A stretch of 64,000 nucleotides of DNA from Rhizobium sp. Leaf453 (GTDB lineage: Bacteria; Pseudomonadota; Alphaproteobacteria; Rhizobiales; Rhizobiaceae). Each line of letters opens with the position of its first letter. Position 1 is the stretch's first letter. A program made the translations under genes and the position numbers. Below the pieces are notes generated by a model that ran no database searches, was not told the DNA's origin, and saw only the letters and a program-made list of their open reading frames with translations. Below, piece after piece: positions 37,375-46,562 of the stretch. The stretch spans positions 310,001 through 374,000 of the forward strand of contig NZ_LMRG01000026.1 of the NCBI RefSeq assembly GCF_001425605.1, in the 5' to 3' direction.

Positions 37375-37399
37375 AACGGCGCGGGAATGCCGCGCCGTT
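37375..37399 (-). terminator. Terminator after the DUF2336 gene
   Basis: AACGGCGCGG / CCGCGCCGTT, a 10-bp perfect stem with a 5-nt loop. On the minus strand TTTTCCGTTT follows. It lies 27 nt past the DUF2336 stop. Confidence 0.7.
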
Positions 37400-37425
37400 C
37401 CATCACGGTATCGCGGCAAACCGGC

Positions 37426-38565
37426 TCAGGCGGCTTCCCGGGCGGCCAGCAGCGCGTAATCGCGGGCGGTCTGGCGTTGTTCGGCGATCGAGAGTTTTTC
37501 AATGATCTCGGCGAGGCTGCCGGATGCTTCCGGGCGTGAGAACCCACCGCGCAGCTTTGACAGAAGAACCGACGAGATCGAGGCGGTCGCCCCTTGGGAG
37601 CCGACGCGGTTTTCGCGGCGCCACAACAGCATGGCGTCGGCGAAGAGAGCGCTGACATCGCGGCCGAGGCCAGCGCTTTCGAACAGGGCGCGAATGGCGT
37701 GGATGCGGCCATCGGAGAGGATGGAACGGACGCGCTTTTCGGCCATGGCAGAAAGATTGACGATGGCTGCGGCGAAAAAGTCGATCTTGCCGGAGCAAAG
37801 GGCATGCAGCAGGAAGGCTGGAGTCAGGCGGCCGGTGACGCGCAGATGCTCGACCAGCGCCGGGATTTGATCGGCTTCGGTGGAGCCGGCCATGGAGACG
37901 GCGGCGCGGTCGCAGGCCTCGCGGGTGATACGCTCGACGCGGCGTTCGCCGATGGCCGACTGGACCAAACCGAAGCCCGACAAGGCCGCACCGACCTTTT
38001 CGACAAGGGTTTGTCGAGCGTCGGCGGGAAGGTCGTCACGCTCCAAAAGGTGGTTGCGGACGGACCAGAGATGACCAAGCCGATCGCTCAGCCGCTTCAG
38101 TGTGCGGCAGGAAAAGCGCGCCTGATCGTTCTCGAGCAGGATGAGCACTTCTTCCTCACCGCCGATTTCAGCGATCGCCGCTGCGACCGGGAGAGGCATC
38201 ATATGGCGGGCGGCAATGACCGCACGGGTTTCCGGCGTCCCCTTGGCGGCGATATCGACCAAATCCATGTCGGTCAGGACGGGCGAACAGGAGATGACAG
38301 CATAGGCTATTTCGGGCTGGTCTTCGGCAAGGGACAGGACGATCGAGCGGGGAATGCGCGAGCAATCGGCGATGGCTTCAGCGAGCGAGAGACGAACTTT
38401 CGGCGAGGGATCATCAAGCAGGAAAGTCATGGCCATTTCGGCGGCGTGGAAATCGAGCGTATTCATTTCCGCTGTCGCATAGGCACGGCCCAGAGCCTGC
38501 GCGGCCTTTACCCTGTCACTTGTTTTCGCGGTTTCCACCCAGCGAAGAAATGCTTGAATGATCAC
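37426..38565 (-). CDS. DUF2336 domain-containing protein
   Basis: 379 residues, all helical, with HEAT-like repeats (FLLDDPSPKVRLSLAEAIAD; VISCSPVLTDMDLVDIAAKG; TPETRAVIAAR), matching the alphaproteobacterial DUF2336 family of unknown function. I take the GTG at 38565 (GAGG 5 nt upstream) as start; the longer frame begins with TTG at 38586. It is divergent from the CitE-like gene with a 78-nt shared upstream region. Confidence 0.8.
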   Translation of the reverse strand: MIIQAFLRWVETAKTSDRVKAAQALGRAYATAEMNTLDFHAAEMAMTFLLDDPSPKVRLSLAEAIADCSRIPRSIVLSLAEDQPEIAYAVISCSPVLTDMDLVDIAAKGTPETRAVIAARHMMPLPVAAAIAEIGGEEEVLILLENDQARFSCRTLKRLSDRLGHLWSVRNHLLERDDLPADARQTLVEKVGAALSGFGLVQSAIGERRVERITREACDRAAVSMAGSTEADQIPALVEHLRVTGRLTPAFLLHALCSGKIDFFAAAIVNLSAMAEKRVRSILSDGRIHAIRALFESAGLGRDVSALFADAMLLWRRENRVGSQGATASISSVLLSKLRGGFSRPEASGSLAEIIEKLSIAEQRQTARDYALLAAREAA

Positions 38566-38643
38566 TGACGCCTCACTACACACCAACCAGCCACATCATG
38601 GTATCCACAAGATTACCGATGAAAGGTTTAAGATTGGTTCACC

Positions 38644-39354
38644 ATGTCCGTTAACCGCTTCGCCATGAGTTCGACGGCGCTTTGCGCAAGGCCAGAAGCG
38701 TTGATGCGAGTGGGTCTGGCGGACGGATCGCGGGTGATCGTCGATCTCAGTGGCGACTGGATGACAGAGAAGGCGTGGAGCGCGGCGCGGGATTTCCTCA
38801 ATCGGCCTGGCGCGCAGGCCCTTACGCTGTTGCGTATCCGCAGACCGGACGATGATGCGGAACTGGAGGCTCTCGCCCGTCTGGCGGCCTTGCGCCCGTC
38901 CGGTTTTGTTCTCTCGGCTTGCCGGAATGCGGCCGATATCCAGATGCTTGATGTGATGCTGCGGGTGGCGGAAGCGGAGCATGGGTTCGACGCAGGATCG
39001 ATCGCGATCGTTGCCGAAATTGGCGGAGAACCCGAATTCTTCCTGTCACCGAATTCACTGCGGGGTATGTCGCAGCGGCTTCAAGGCTTGCTCTTCAACA
39101 CGCAGGCCTTGACCGAGGCGACGGCGAGCGAGGCATTCAACGAAGCCGCTGGTCGCGTCGCCGCGCCGTTGCTGTTTGCTCGCGCCACCGCCGTGCTGAA
39201 GGCCCACGAGGCTGGCCTGTCCTGTCATGCGCTTGTCGGCGACAGCACACTTTCGGGCGATTCTCTGCGCCTTTGGCAACGGACCGGTCACGCCGACGGA
39301 TTTGCAGGTGTCGTTGTGCGGACGATGGCGCAACTCACCGAACTCACCGCCTGA
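38644..39354 (+). CDS. CitE/HpcH-like (aldolase/citrate-lyase fold) protein, degenerate
   Basis: 236 residues. The pattern DLSGDWMTEKAWSAARDFLN (compare D-L-E-D-A-V in CitE-type lyases), TLLRIRRPDD, GFVLSACRNAADIQMLDVMLRVAEAEHG and IAIVAEIGGEPEFF suggests an HpcH/HpaI/CitE-like TIM barrel, but the key acidic metal ligands look replaced, so catalysis is doubtful. This assignment is tentative. It is divergent from the DUF2336 gene and convergent with the flavin reductase gene. Confidence 0.6.
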   Translation: MSVNRFAMSSTALCARPEALMRVGLADGSRVIVDLSGDWMTEKAWSAARDFLNRPGAQALTLLRIRRPDDDAELEALARLAALRPSGFVLSACRNAADIQMLDVMLRVAEAEHGFDAGSIAIVAEIGGEPEFFLSPNSLRGMSQRLQGLLFNTQALTEATASEAFNEAAGRVAAPLLFARATAVLKAHEAGLSCHALVGDSTLSGDSLRLWQRTGHADGFAGVVVRTMAQLTELTA

Positions 39355-39363
39355 CCACCTGCC

Positions 39364-39966
39364 CTATCGCTTCGGCCGGAACATCTCGAAGACATCGCCG
39401 GATTCGCAGTAATCCATATAGCCCAAGCGGCCGACCGGCCGGGCCTTGGCCATGTCGAAGCGGCCGTCGCGGATCGCTTCCTCGCGGATATGGATGGCGA
39501 CCACCTGGCCGATCACCATAAAATTGTTGGAGAGCGTGCCGTCGAGCGCCTTCGGCTGGAACATCTCCGTCACCTTGCATTCGAGTGCCGCATAGGCCTC
39601 GGCAACGAAGGGTGCGGCGACCAGTCGGCCCTTGACCGGCGTCAGTCCGGCAAGCTCGAATTCGCTCTCGCCGCGGGGGGCGGGAACCGACGTCATGTTC
39701 ATCGCGTCTCGCAGGTCATAGCTGACGAAATTGGCGGTAAACTCGCGGGTTTCCTCGATATTGCTGACCGAATCCTTGCGGCCGGAGGACGAGAACATCA
39801 CCAGTTTCGGGCTATCGCTGATGGCGTTGAAGAAGGAATAGGGCGCGAGATTGAGACGGCCATCGGCGCCCTTCGACCCGATCCAGCCGATCGGCCGGGG
39901 CGAGACGATCGCCTTGAACGGATCGTGGCTCAGTCCGTGGGCGTTTTCACCGGTCTCATAGAACAT
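39364..39966 (-). CDS. Flavin reductase family protein (FMN-binding split barrel)
   Basis: 200 residues with the split-barrel flavin-binding pattern: AIVSPRPIGWIGSKGADGRLNLAPYSFFNAISDSPKLVMFSS near the N-terminus, then EFTANFVSYDLRDAMNMTS. Similar to bacterial flavin reductase-like/DIM6-NTAB proteins. Its ATG overlaps the stop codon of the nitroreductase gene by one base (TGATG), with GAGGA upstream, so the two are coupled and may share flavin chemistry. Confidence 0.88.
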   Translation of the reverse strand: MFYETGENAHGLSHDPFKAIVSPRPIGWIGSKGADGRLNLAPYSFFNAISDSPKLVMFSSSGRKDSVSNIEETREFTANFVSYDLRDAMNMTSVPAPRGESEFELAGLTPVKGRLVAAPFVAEAYAALECKVTEMFQPKALDGTLSNNFMVIGQVVAIHIREEAIRDGRFDMAKARPVGRLGYMDYCESGDVFEMFRPKR

Positions 39967-40550
39967 CAGGCGTCCTCGCCAACCCAGGTGACGATGTCGG
40001 CAAGTTCCGGGCGCGGGCGCTCGGTCGGCGGCACCTGCGGCGTGCCGATATGGATGAAGCCGGCAATCTTCTCGCCCGGCTGGACGCCGAGCAGCGGATA
40101 GGCCTTTTCATCGAAGGCAAACCATTCAGTGAGCCAGTTCGAGCAATAGCCGAGCGCATTGGCCGCCATCAGGAGGTTGAGGCAGACGGCACCGGCCGAC
40201 ATGACCTGTTCCCATTCCGGGATCTTGAAGTGCGGCGCCGCCTTGCTGACGACGGCAACGACAACAGGCGCGCGGGTCAGGCGGGTGTTTTCCACCAGGA
40301 TCATTTCTTCCGACAGGTCCGGCTTGGCAGCCAGCGCCATCACGGCAAGCTCCTTGCTCAGCCGCACCCGCTCCTCGCCGCGATAGACGATGAAGCGCCA
40401 GGGGGCGAGCTTGCCGTGATCCGGCACGCGAGAGGCAAGCGTCAGCATCTCTTCGATCTCGGCCGTTCCCGGCCCCGGGCCGGTCATCTGGAAGGCCGGA
40501 ATGGAGCGGCGGGTGGTCAGATAATCACGCAGACTGATTTCAGTTTTCAT
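39966..40550 (-). CDS. Nitroreductase family protein
   Basis: 194-residue FMN-dependent nitroreductase fold: N-terminal [16 protein letters not shown] with the phosphate-binding [27 protein letters not shown], a central [29 protein letters not shown] and C-terminal [16 protein letters not shown]. Substrate unknown; short members of this group often act on quinones or nitroaromatics. Translationally coupled to the downstream flavin reductase. Confidence 0.9.
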   Translation of the reverse strand: MKTEISLRDYLTTRRSIPAFQMTGPGPGTAEIEEMLTLASRVPDHGKLAPWRFIVYRGEERVRLSKELAVMALAAKPDLSEEMILVENTRLTRAPVVVAVVSKAAPHFKIPEWEQVMSAGAVCLNLLMAANALGYCSNWLTEWFAFDEKAYPLLGVQPGEKIAGFIHIGTPQVPPTERPRPELADIVTWVGEDA

Positions 40551-40662
40551 CGCTGTTCATTTCCACTAGTTTGCCACCGCACGTCGCCGTCGCAGGGGTA
40601 GCCACGAAATTGCCATATCGGCGCTTCAAGTGGAGCCACACACTCAGGATGTCAACTCTCTC

Positions 40663-41685
40663 ATGCGCATCAAGACCGTTCACTTTCGTGGGACAATCGC
40701 GGCACTGATCTTCGCGACAGGCACGGGAGCGCAGGCCCAGGATCAAGCCCAGCAGGAGGCCGATCCGTTCAAGAGCTTCCCCACCATTTCCTCGCCGCAG
40801 AAGATGCCGAAGCTCAACGCCTTCAATCCTCAGATACCGGGTGACGCGACGCAGGGAACGACGGCGAAGGACATCCAGCTCGAGGCGCACCTGACCGAGA
40901 AGGGCAACGCCGTCGAACAGGGCCTGACCTGGCGCGTGTTCAGCCCGATCCCAGGCTCCGACGGCAAGCTGCCGCTGGTGGCAACGTCGGAAGGCGGATC
41001 GGCGGCTTTCCAGCTGGTGCCCGGCGAATATTTCGTCAACGTCGCCTTCGGACGCGCCGGCGCAACCCGCAAGATCAGCGTAACGGAAGCAGGGCTGACG
41101 GCCAAGCAGGTGCTCGTGCTCGATGCCGGCGGTGTCATGCTGAACGCGGTATCCGGCAGCGATGTGCGCATTCCCGCAGGCGAACTCAGCTTCTCGATCT
41201 TCTCCTCGGATGTGAAGGAAGACGGAGAGCGCGGGCTTGTCGTTGCCGATGTCAAGCCGAATACGGTGATCCGGCTGAACAGCGGCACCTATCACGTCGT
41301 GTCGAACTATGGCTCGGTCAATGCGGTGATCCGCGCCGATATCCAGATCGAGGCCGGCAAGCTGACCGAGGCAACGATCCAACACCGCGCCGCCAAGCTG
41401 ACGTTGAAACTGGTTTCCGAACCGGGTGGCGAGGCGATCGCCGACACCGCCTGGTCGATCTTGACCTCATCCGGCGACGTCGTCAGCGAAAGCGTCGGGG
41501 CTTTTCCGACGCTTGTTCTGGCCGAAGGCAGCTATACCGCAATTGCCCGCAACAACGAGAAGATTTTCCAACGCGACTTCACCGTCAAGGCGGGCGTCAA
41601 TACCGATGTCGAGGTGCTGCTGAAGGATACGGCACAGCAACCAACATCCAATGCGGCCAGCGATACGTCCGACGCCCAGGATTAA
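40663..41685 (+). CDS. Hypothetical exported protein with carboxypeptidase-regulatory-like repeats
   Basis: 340 residues. Signal peptide MRIKTVHFRGTIAALIFATGTGAQA; the mature part is beta-rich with at least three related modules containing L-x-P-G-E/G-x-Y/T (QLVPGEYFVNVAF; RLNSGTYHVVSNYG; VLAEGSYTAIARNN), the look of carboxypeptidase-regulatory or CNA-B-like sandwiches. Likely periplasmic or outer-membrane associated. The ATG at 40663 is chosen because it begins the signal peptide; the frame opens at a GTG (40630). No known function. Confidence 0.75.
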   Translation: MRIKTVHFRGTIAALIFATGTGAQAQDQAQQEADPFKSFPTISSPQKMPKLNAFNPQIPGDATQGTTAKDIQLEAHLTEKGNAVEQGLTWRVFSPIPGSDGKLPLVATSEGGSAAFQLVPGEYFVNVAFGRAGATRKISVTEAGLTAKQVLVLDAGGVMLNAVSGSDVRIPAGELSFSIFSSDVKEDGERGLVVADVKPNTVIRLNSGTYHVVSNYGSVNAVIRADIQIEAGKLTEATIQHRAAKLTLKLVSEPGGEAIADTAWSILTSSGDVVSESVGAFPTLVLAEGSYTAIARNNEKIFQRDFTVKAGVNTDVEVLLKDTAQQPTSNAASDTSDAQD

Positions 41686-41688
41686 GAT

Positions 41689-42528
41689 TCACGAAGCCCG
41701 GCTGAGAAACCGTCGGCGCGGCGGCGCCATAGCAAAGACCGCGTCGTAGATCCGCGTCAGGATGTCCTTACGATCAGGAATGACGGCGAGTTCTTCCCAG
41801 GCGATCAGATTGCCGATGCGCGACGAGATCGTGGTGCCGGACAGGCGGCGAAACTCCCGTATCAACAGCGAAATCCGCAGCGTCAACGACAGCTTGCTGG
41901 CGATATGGAAGAGCGGGCCGTTCTGCCCCTCGAAATAGATCGGGATGACATTCGCCTTGGCGGCCTGGATCAGCTTGGCCGGAAACATCTTCCACGGCAG
42001 GTCCTCGGCCCGGCCAAACCCCTTCTTCGCCGTCGCGACGCCGCCCGCCGGGAAAACGATGACGGTGACGCCTTCCTTCAGCAACCGGACGGCTTCGTTG
42101 CGCGTCTGCATATTGAGAGCGAGGGCTTCCTTGGTTTCCTCGAAGGAGATCGGCAACGAATAGGGCGCCATTTCCGGCACCTTCAGCAGTTCGTTGTTGA
42201 TCAGCACGCGGAACGGCCGGCCGAGCTGTTCGGCAAGCGAAAGGACGGCGATACCGTCACCGATGCCGAACGGGTGATTGGCGACGAGGACCAGCGGCGT
42301 ATCGGGCAGATTGCGCGGCGGCCATTCGCCCTGAACCCGCATGCGCACATTGATGAGATCCAGCATCTCGCCGAAAATCCGGTCGCTGCGGCCGACGATA
42401 TCGTGACGCCAGGTGTTGTAAAGCTTGGCATAGCGATTGCGGCCGGAGAGCCCTTCCATGGACCGGATGAACCAACGTTTCAGCCGTCGATCGTTCTCGT
42501 TGGCATAAGACAGCTCTTTGAACTGCAC
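41689..42528 (-). CDS. PlsC-like lysophospholipid acyltransferase family protein
   Basis: 279 residues. An acyltransferase block I appears as VANHPFGIGDG (H-x5-D, a variant of the H-x4-D catalytic motif), block III as FPAGGVATAKKG and the substrate-binding region AKANVIPIYFEGQNG, similar to hemolysin/OlsA-like glycerolipid acyltransferases. Probably membrane-associated. The start is taken as GTG at 42528 (GGGGA upstream); the upstream frame to 42609 has poor coding character. Acyl acceptor unknown. Confidence 0.78.
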   Translation of the reverse strand: MQFKELSYANENDRRLKRWFIRSMEGLSGRNRYAKLYNTWRHDIVGRSDRIFGEMLDLINVRMRVQGEWPPRNLPDTPLVLVANHPFGIGDGIAVLSLAEQLGRPFRVLINNELLKVPEMAPYSLPISFEETKEALALNMQTRNEAVRLLKEGVTVIVFPAGGVATAKKGFGRAEDLPWKMFPAKLIQAAKANVIPIYFEGQNGPLFHIASKLSLTLRISLLIREFRRLSGTTISSRIGNLIAWEELAVIPDRKDILTRIYDAVFAMAPPRRRFLSRAS

Positions 42529-42669
42529 GTCGTTCCCCGTTTCATGAGAAGCGTGTCCCGGAGGACACCGGATGCTGGCACCGTTTGCCGGGCTAACAGT
42601 GGCGCACACACGTCACCGTCGATCTCAACCGGATAGTCTTCGAATGTTACAATTTTCTGACAATGGACT

Positions 42670-42695
42670 GAAGGGTGCACTTACGCACACCCTTC
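42670..42695. terminator. Hairpin downstream of thrS
   Basis: GAAGGGTG / CACCCTTC, 8-bp perfect stem with a 10-nt loop, 32 nt past the thrS stop. No T-run follows on the minus strand, so it may be weak or act as an mRNA-stabilising 3' structure. Confidence 0.45.
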
Positions 42696-42726
42696 ATTAG
42701 CTTGTCATCAGATTTTTTTGCACGCT

Positions 42727-44715
42727 TCAGGCGGTCGGCAGCTTGCGCGCAGCAGCCTTGCGCAACTGGTCCGGCGGCGTTGCTTCGAGCACCAGCGAGG
42801 AAATCGCCTCGTCCAGTGTCATCGGCGTCTGAGCCTGCGAACCGAGGCGGCGGATATTGACCGTGCGCTCTTCCGCTTCCCGCATGCCGCAGACGATGAT
42901 CACCGGCACCTTGGTCACGGAGTGTTCGCGGACCTTGTAGTTGATCTTCTCGTTGCGGAAGTCGGTCTCGACCTGCAGCCCGGCATCGCGCAGCAGTTCG
43001 GCGACCTCGCGGCCATAATCGTCGGCTTCCGACGTGATGGTGGCGACGACGACCTGCAGCGGCGAGATCCACAGCGGCATATGGCCGGCGAAGTTCTCGA
43101 TGAGGATGCCGAGGAAACGCTCCATCGAACCACAGATGGCGCGATGGATCATGACCGGCTGGGTCTTTTCGGAGTTCGAGTCGATATAGAAGGCACCGAA
43201 GCGTTCCGGCAGGTTGAAATCGACCTGCGTCGTGCCGCACTGCCATTCACGGCCGATGGCGTCCTTCAGCGTATATTCGAACTTCGGACCGTAGAAAGCG
43301 CCCTCGCCCGGCAGGATGCCGGTCTTGATACGGCCTTCCGACTGTTCCTCGATCGTCTTCAGAACGTCCATCATGACGCTTTCGGCCCTATCCCAGAGCG
43401 CGTCGTCGCCGACACGCTTTTCCGGGCGGGTCGACAGCTTGACCACGACTTCCTTGAAGCCGAAGTCCTGATAGACCGACAGGATGAGATCGTTGATGCG
43501 CAGGCACTCGGCCGCCATCTGCTCATCGGTGCAGAAGACGTGCGCATCGTCCTGCGTGAAGCCGCGCACACGCATCAGGCCATGCAGCGCGCCCGAGGGC
43601 TCGTAGCGATGGACATTGCCGAATTCGGCGAGCCGGATCGGCAGTTCGCGATAGGACTTGAGGCCATGCTTGAAGATCTGGATATGGCCGGGGCAGTTCA
43701 TCGGCTTCAGCGCAAAGACGCGCTCGTCGTCGGTTTCCTCACCGGCCACGGTCACCTTGAACATGTTGTCACGGTACCAGCCCCAGTGGCCGGAGGTTTC
43801 CCACAGCGACTTGTCGAGCACCTGCGGCGCGTTGACTTCCTGATAGGTGCCGGCCAGGCGGCGGCGCATATAGGCGACCAGCGTCTGGAAGATGCGCCAA
43901 CCCTTGCCATGCCAGAAGACGACGCCCGGGCCTTCTTCCTGGAAATGGAACAGGTCCATTTCGCGGCCGAGGCGGCGATGGTCGCGCTTTTCGGCTTCGG
44001 CGAGGATGTGCAGATATTGGTCCAGCTCCTCCTGCGTGCGCCAGGCGGTGCCGTAGATGCGCGTCAGCATCGGATTGTTCGAGTCACCGCGCCAGTAGGC
44101 ACCGGCGACGCGCATCAGCTTGAAGGCATTGCCGATCTGGCCGGTCGAGGCCATGTGCGGCCCGCGGCAGAGATCGAACCAGTCGCCCTGATAGTAGATC
44201 TTCAGGTCCTGATCGGCCGAGATCGCATCGACCAGCTCGACCTTGTAGCTCTCGCCCTTGTCGGCAAACACCTGACGCGCCTTGTCGCGCGGCCAGACTT
44301 CCTTGGTGAAGGGCTTGTTGCGCTGGATGATCTCCTTCATCCGCTTTTCGATCTTCGGCAGATCGTCTGGCGTAAAGGGTTCATCCTTGGCGAAATCGTA
44401 ATAGAAACCGTTCTCGATCACCGGGCCGATCGTGACCTGCGTGCCGGGCCAGAGCTCCTGCACGGCCTCGGCCATGACGTGGGCCGTGTCGTGGCGGATC
44501 AGTTCAAGCGCGCGGGAATCCTCGCGGGTGACGATTTCGAGCTTGCCGGTGACGACCGGATCGGACAGGTCGCGCAAATCGCCATCCAGCGCGATCGCAA
44601 TGGCCTTCTTGGCCAGCGACTTGGAGATCGATTCGGCAACCTCACGGCCCGTCGTGCCAGCGGCATAACCGCGGACGGAACCATCGGGAAATGTAAGGGA
44701 AACAGCGTCGGACAT
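42727..44715 (-). CDS. thrS: Threonyl-tRNA synthetase
   Basis: 662 residues: N-terminal TGS domain ([24 protein letters not shown]), the SAD editing domain ([29 protein letters not shown]), the class-II catalytic core with motif 2 ([28 protein letters not shown]) and motif 3 ([19 protein letters not shown]), and a C-terminal anticodon-binding domain ([14 protein letters not shown]). Zinc-binding Cys/His are expected in [10 protein letters not shown] and the later His. The ATG at 44715 is used. Essential for translation. Confidence 0.97.
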   Translation of the reverse strand: MSDAVSLTFPDGSVRGYAAGTTGREVAESISKSLAKKAIAIALDGDLRDLSDPVVTGKLEIVTREDSRALELIRHDTAHVMAEAVQELWPGTQVTIGPVIENGFYYDFAKDEPFTPDDLPKIEKRMKEIIQRNKPFTKEVWPRDKARQVFADKGESYKVELVDAISADQDLKIYYQGDWFDLCRGPHMASTGQIGNAFKLMRVAGAYWRGDSNNPMLTRIYGTAWRTQEELDQYLHILAEAEKRDHRRLGREMDLFHFQEEGPGVVFWHGKGWRIFQTLVAYMRRRLAGTYQEVNAPQVLDKSLWETSGHWGWYRDNMFKVTVAGEETDDERVFALKPMNCPGHIQIFKHGLKSYRELPIRLAEFGNVHRYEPSGALHGLMRVRGFTQDDAHVFCTDEQMAAECLRINDLILSVYQDFGFKEVVVKLSTRPEKRVGDDALWDRAESVMMDVLKTIEEQSEGRIKTGILPGEGAFYGPKFEYTLKDAIGREWQCGTTQVDFNLPERFGAFYIDSNSEKTQPVMIHRAICGSMERFLGILIENFAGHMPLWISPLQVVVATITSEADDYGREVAELLRDAGLQVETDFRNEKINYKVREHSVTKVPVIIVCGMREAEERTVNIRRLGSQAQTPMTLDEAISSLVLEATPPDQLRKAAARKLPTA

Positions 44716-44834
44716 CTTCTTCTTCCTTATCCAGTCCCGCCAACGAATGCGGGTGGTGCTTCATGGCCGGCAGGCCGGCAAATTGACGCGCGGGTGATAG
44801 AGCGTTTTTGTGGCAGAGTAAAGAACGGGCTTGA

Positions 44835-45374
44835 TCAGGGGGCAATCATGTCCAGAAGACCCTGCACCGTGTTCCAGTTGCGCATGGTGCCGGCACCGAG
44901 CCTCTTCGTCGTGAGACCCGAGACGAGTTTCGAGGTGCTGGGCTTGCCGGGAAAATGGATCCAGAGATCACCATCGACGATCCGGAGCTGTTCGCCGGCA
45001 TCGCAACGGCGGTGCAGGTCGGCCAGCGCAGTATCTGCCAGAGGTGTGCGCATCACCCGGACAATAAGGTTTTGTGCATCGTCGACAGAGGTTTGCAGAA
45101 ACGGGTTTCCGGCGGCGAGTGCGCGCCAGTCGTCGGCGGTGCGAACGATGATATCGACATGCTTGCCGAAATCCTCTTGAAACGCCTGTTCCAGGGCGGT
45201 TTCCACATCAGCGGCGGTTTCGTGGTCGGCTTCGAAAACGATGTTTCCGGTGGCGACGAGCGTGCGGGGCGACCGGAAGCCGATCCTCTCACAGGTGGCG
45301 CGCAGATCCGACATGACGACACGACGGCCGGGGCCGAGGATAATGCTGTGGAGGAGAGCGACAAAAACCGTCAT
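44835..45374 (-). CDS. DUF1697 family protein
   Basis: 179 residues with the DUF1697 pattern: FVALLHSIILGPGRRVVMSDLRATCERIGFRSPRTLVATGNIVFEAD at the N-terminus, then RTADDWRALAAGNPF and a C-terminal HFPGKPSTSKL...GTMRNWNTV. Family function unknown. The ATG at 45374 is chosen; the frame is open further upstream to 45500 but overlaps yidD. Confidence 0.85.
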   Translation of the reverse strand: MTVFVALLHSIILGPGRRVVMSDLRATCERIGFRSPRTLVATGNIVFEADHETAADVETALEQAFQEDFGKHVDIIVRTADDWRALAAGNPFLQTSVDDAQNLIVRVMRTPLADTALADLHRRCDAGEQLRIVDGDLWIHFPGKPSTSKLVSGLTTKRLGAGTMRNWNTVQGLLDMIAP

Positions 45375-45390
45375 GAGTGCGGCCCTGCCC

Positions 45391-45768
45391 TCATTGCCCG
45401 GCGGCGCTGACGCGCCAGTAGCGCCAGGGCGTATACCAGTGCTTCGATGAAGGCAGTGTCTCCGGCACCGGATCGAGGCCGCTTGTGCCGCCCGGGCCAC
45501 AGCGCAGGAAGCGGAACAACACCATCCAGCCGCCGGGCCAGAGGCCGTGGCGGGCTACCGCCTCATAGCCATATTCCGAACAGGTGGGGATATGGCGGCA
45601 GGAATTGCCGATAAAACCGGACAGGGTCAGCTGATAGAGGCGGATGAAGGCCATGCCGAACAGGCGGCCAGGTGTCTTGCGAAACGGTCCGGCATAGTTG
45701 CGGCCGCGATAAGGACGTGGGGCGACCTGCGGCTCATGTTCCCCTGTGCATCCCGGCTCGGAACACAT
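45391..45768 (-). CDS. yidD: Membrane protein insertion efficiency factor YidD
   Basis: 125 residues. The YidD core is seen as FIRLYQLTLSGFIGNSCRHIPTCSEYGYEAVARHG with the three conserved cysteines, followed by RFLRCGPGGTSGLDPVP. YidD aids insertion of inner-membrane proteins by the Sec/YidC route. An N-terminal 40-residue extension (including Cys2 and Cys7) is rhizobial. The ATG at 45768 begins one base after the stop codon of the scaffold gene, so the two are probably coupled. Confidence 0.92.
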   Translation of the reverse strand: MCSEPGCTGEHEPQVAPRPYRGRNYAGPFRKTPGRLFGMAFIRLYQLTLSGFIGNSCRHIPTCSEYGYEAVARHGLWPGGWMVLFRFLRCGPGGTSGLDPVPETLPSSKHWYTPWRYWRVSAAGQ

Positions 45769-45769
45769 G

Positions 45770-46219
45770 TCAGGCGTCGGCCCCCGTGAGACGGGCCGCC
45801 TCAATCTGGCCGATCGCATCGACCACGGCATCGAAGGTCAGCATGGTGGAGGCGTGGCGGGCCTTGTAGTCCTTCACGGGCTTTAGGAACCGCATATCCT
45901 CGAACCGCCCGGAAGGCCCCTCACCGTCCGCCTTCAGCATGCCAAGCATGTCCTCGCGCGCCTTGCGCACTTCGAGCGCGGTGGCGCCGACGACGTGACG
46001 GGCCATCACGGAAGACGAGGCCTGACCCAGCGCGCAGGCTTTGACCTCATGGGCGAAGTCAGTGACCACGTCGCCGTCCATCTTCAGGTAGACGCGGACC
46101 TTGGAGCCGCAGAGCTTGGAGTGGGCGCTCGCCTCGGCATCCGCATCGGCCAGGATGCCGCTCCGGGGAATATTGCCGGCTAACTCAAGAATCCGGCTGT
46201 TGTAGATTTCATCCATCAT
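45770..46219 (-). CDS. IscU/SufU-like iron-sulfur cluster assembly scaffold
   Basis: 149 residues resembling SufU/IscU/NifU-N: Cys37 in SKLCGSK and Cys62 in KACALGQASSSVM are conserved scaffold ligands. The third ligand position (normally in a R-x-x-C-A motif) reads RHASTM, so the cysteine is replaced by Ser124. Either cluster binding uses a non-cysteine ligand or the protein has another role, for example in transferring sulfur. Upstream of yidD and divergent from folE. Confidence 0.85.
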   Translation of the reverse strand: MMDEIYNSRILELAGNIPRSGILADADAEASAHSKLCGSKVRVYLKMDGDVVTDFAHEVKACALGQASSSVMARHVVGATALEVRKAREDMLGMLKADGEGPSGRFEDMRFLKPVKDYKARHASTMLTFDAVVDAIGQIEAARLTGADA

Positions 46220-46316
46220 TTCGACGCGATCCGATGCATTTTGCGCGGTTTCAGATGATCGGCGGATGATTTTCTATCGTATCTGATAAAAAAACACAGT
46301 GTCTCCACGAACGCCT

Positions 46317-46344
46317 CTTTCACATGATATGCCGCCTACTATAT
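46317..46344 (+). promoter_or_regulatory. Candidate folE promoter
   Basis: A -10 box CTATAT (46339-46344), identical to the alphaproteobacterial consensus, lies 16 nt after CTTTCA (46317-46322), a weak match to CTTGAC. The transcription start would be near 46351, giving a leader of about 210 nt before folE. Prediction only. Confidence 0.45.
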
Positions 46345-46359
46345 GTTAAGTCGTGTGGG

Positions 46360-46390
46360 GGCGACAGGTTCGCAAGAGCGAACAGTCGCC
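46360..46390 (+). ncRNA. Stem-loop in the folE 5' leader
   Basis: GGCGAC...GTCGCC closes GTTCGC-AAGA-GCGAAC (two stacked perfect 6-bp stems separated by small bulges), within 10 nt of the predicted transcription start. It could be the first helix of a cis-regulatory RNA or of a separate small RNA. It does not match any riboswitch consensus that I can recall with certainty. Confidence 0.4.
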
Positions 46391-46562
46391 TGTTGTTTGG
46401 GAAACCGTGCCGGATGATCCAGAGCCCTTAACCTCTGCAAATCTGAAAGCCCCGGAGCCCGCCGACGGAAACCAGGCCTGAAAACCTCAGGTCAATGGCC
46501 AGTGGCGAGTTGTCCGAAAAGATAAACGTCAAGTAACCCGCGTTACGCCAAGGGGCCATTTT

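Larger units (their letters stand above)
46220..46562. other. folE leader and shared upstream region with the scaffold gene
   Basis: A 343-nt gap between divergent genes. The right 210 nt is a structured leader with the promoter-like element, the strong stem-loop and two smaller hairpins (CCTGA/TCAGG near 46477-46491; GTAAC-CCGC-GTTAC near 46532-46545). The second small hairpin sits just before the folE AAGGGG ribosome-binding site, so it could gate translation. Confidence 0.5.

Noticed and set aside
42718-45180. 820-codon plus-strand open frame opposite thrS
   Set aside because: It is the antisense shadow of thrS, produced by high G+C at third codon positions; no domain pattern.
46351-46562. 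Known THF-class riboswitch in the folE leader
   Set aside because: The conserved core I recall for the folE-associated THF-II motif is not evident; reported only as an unassigned structured leader.
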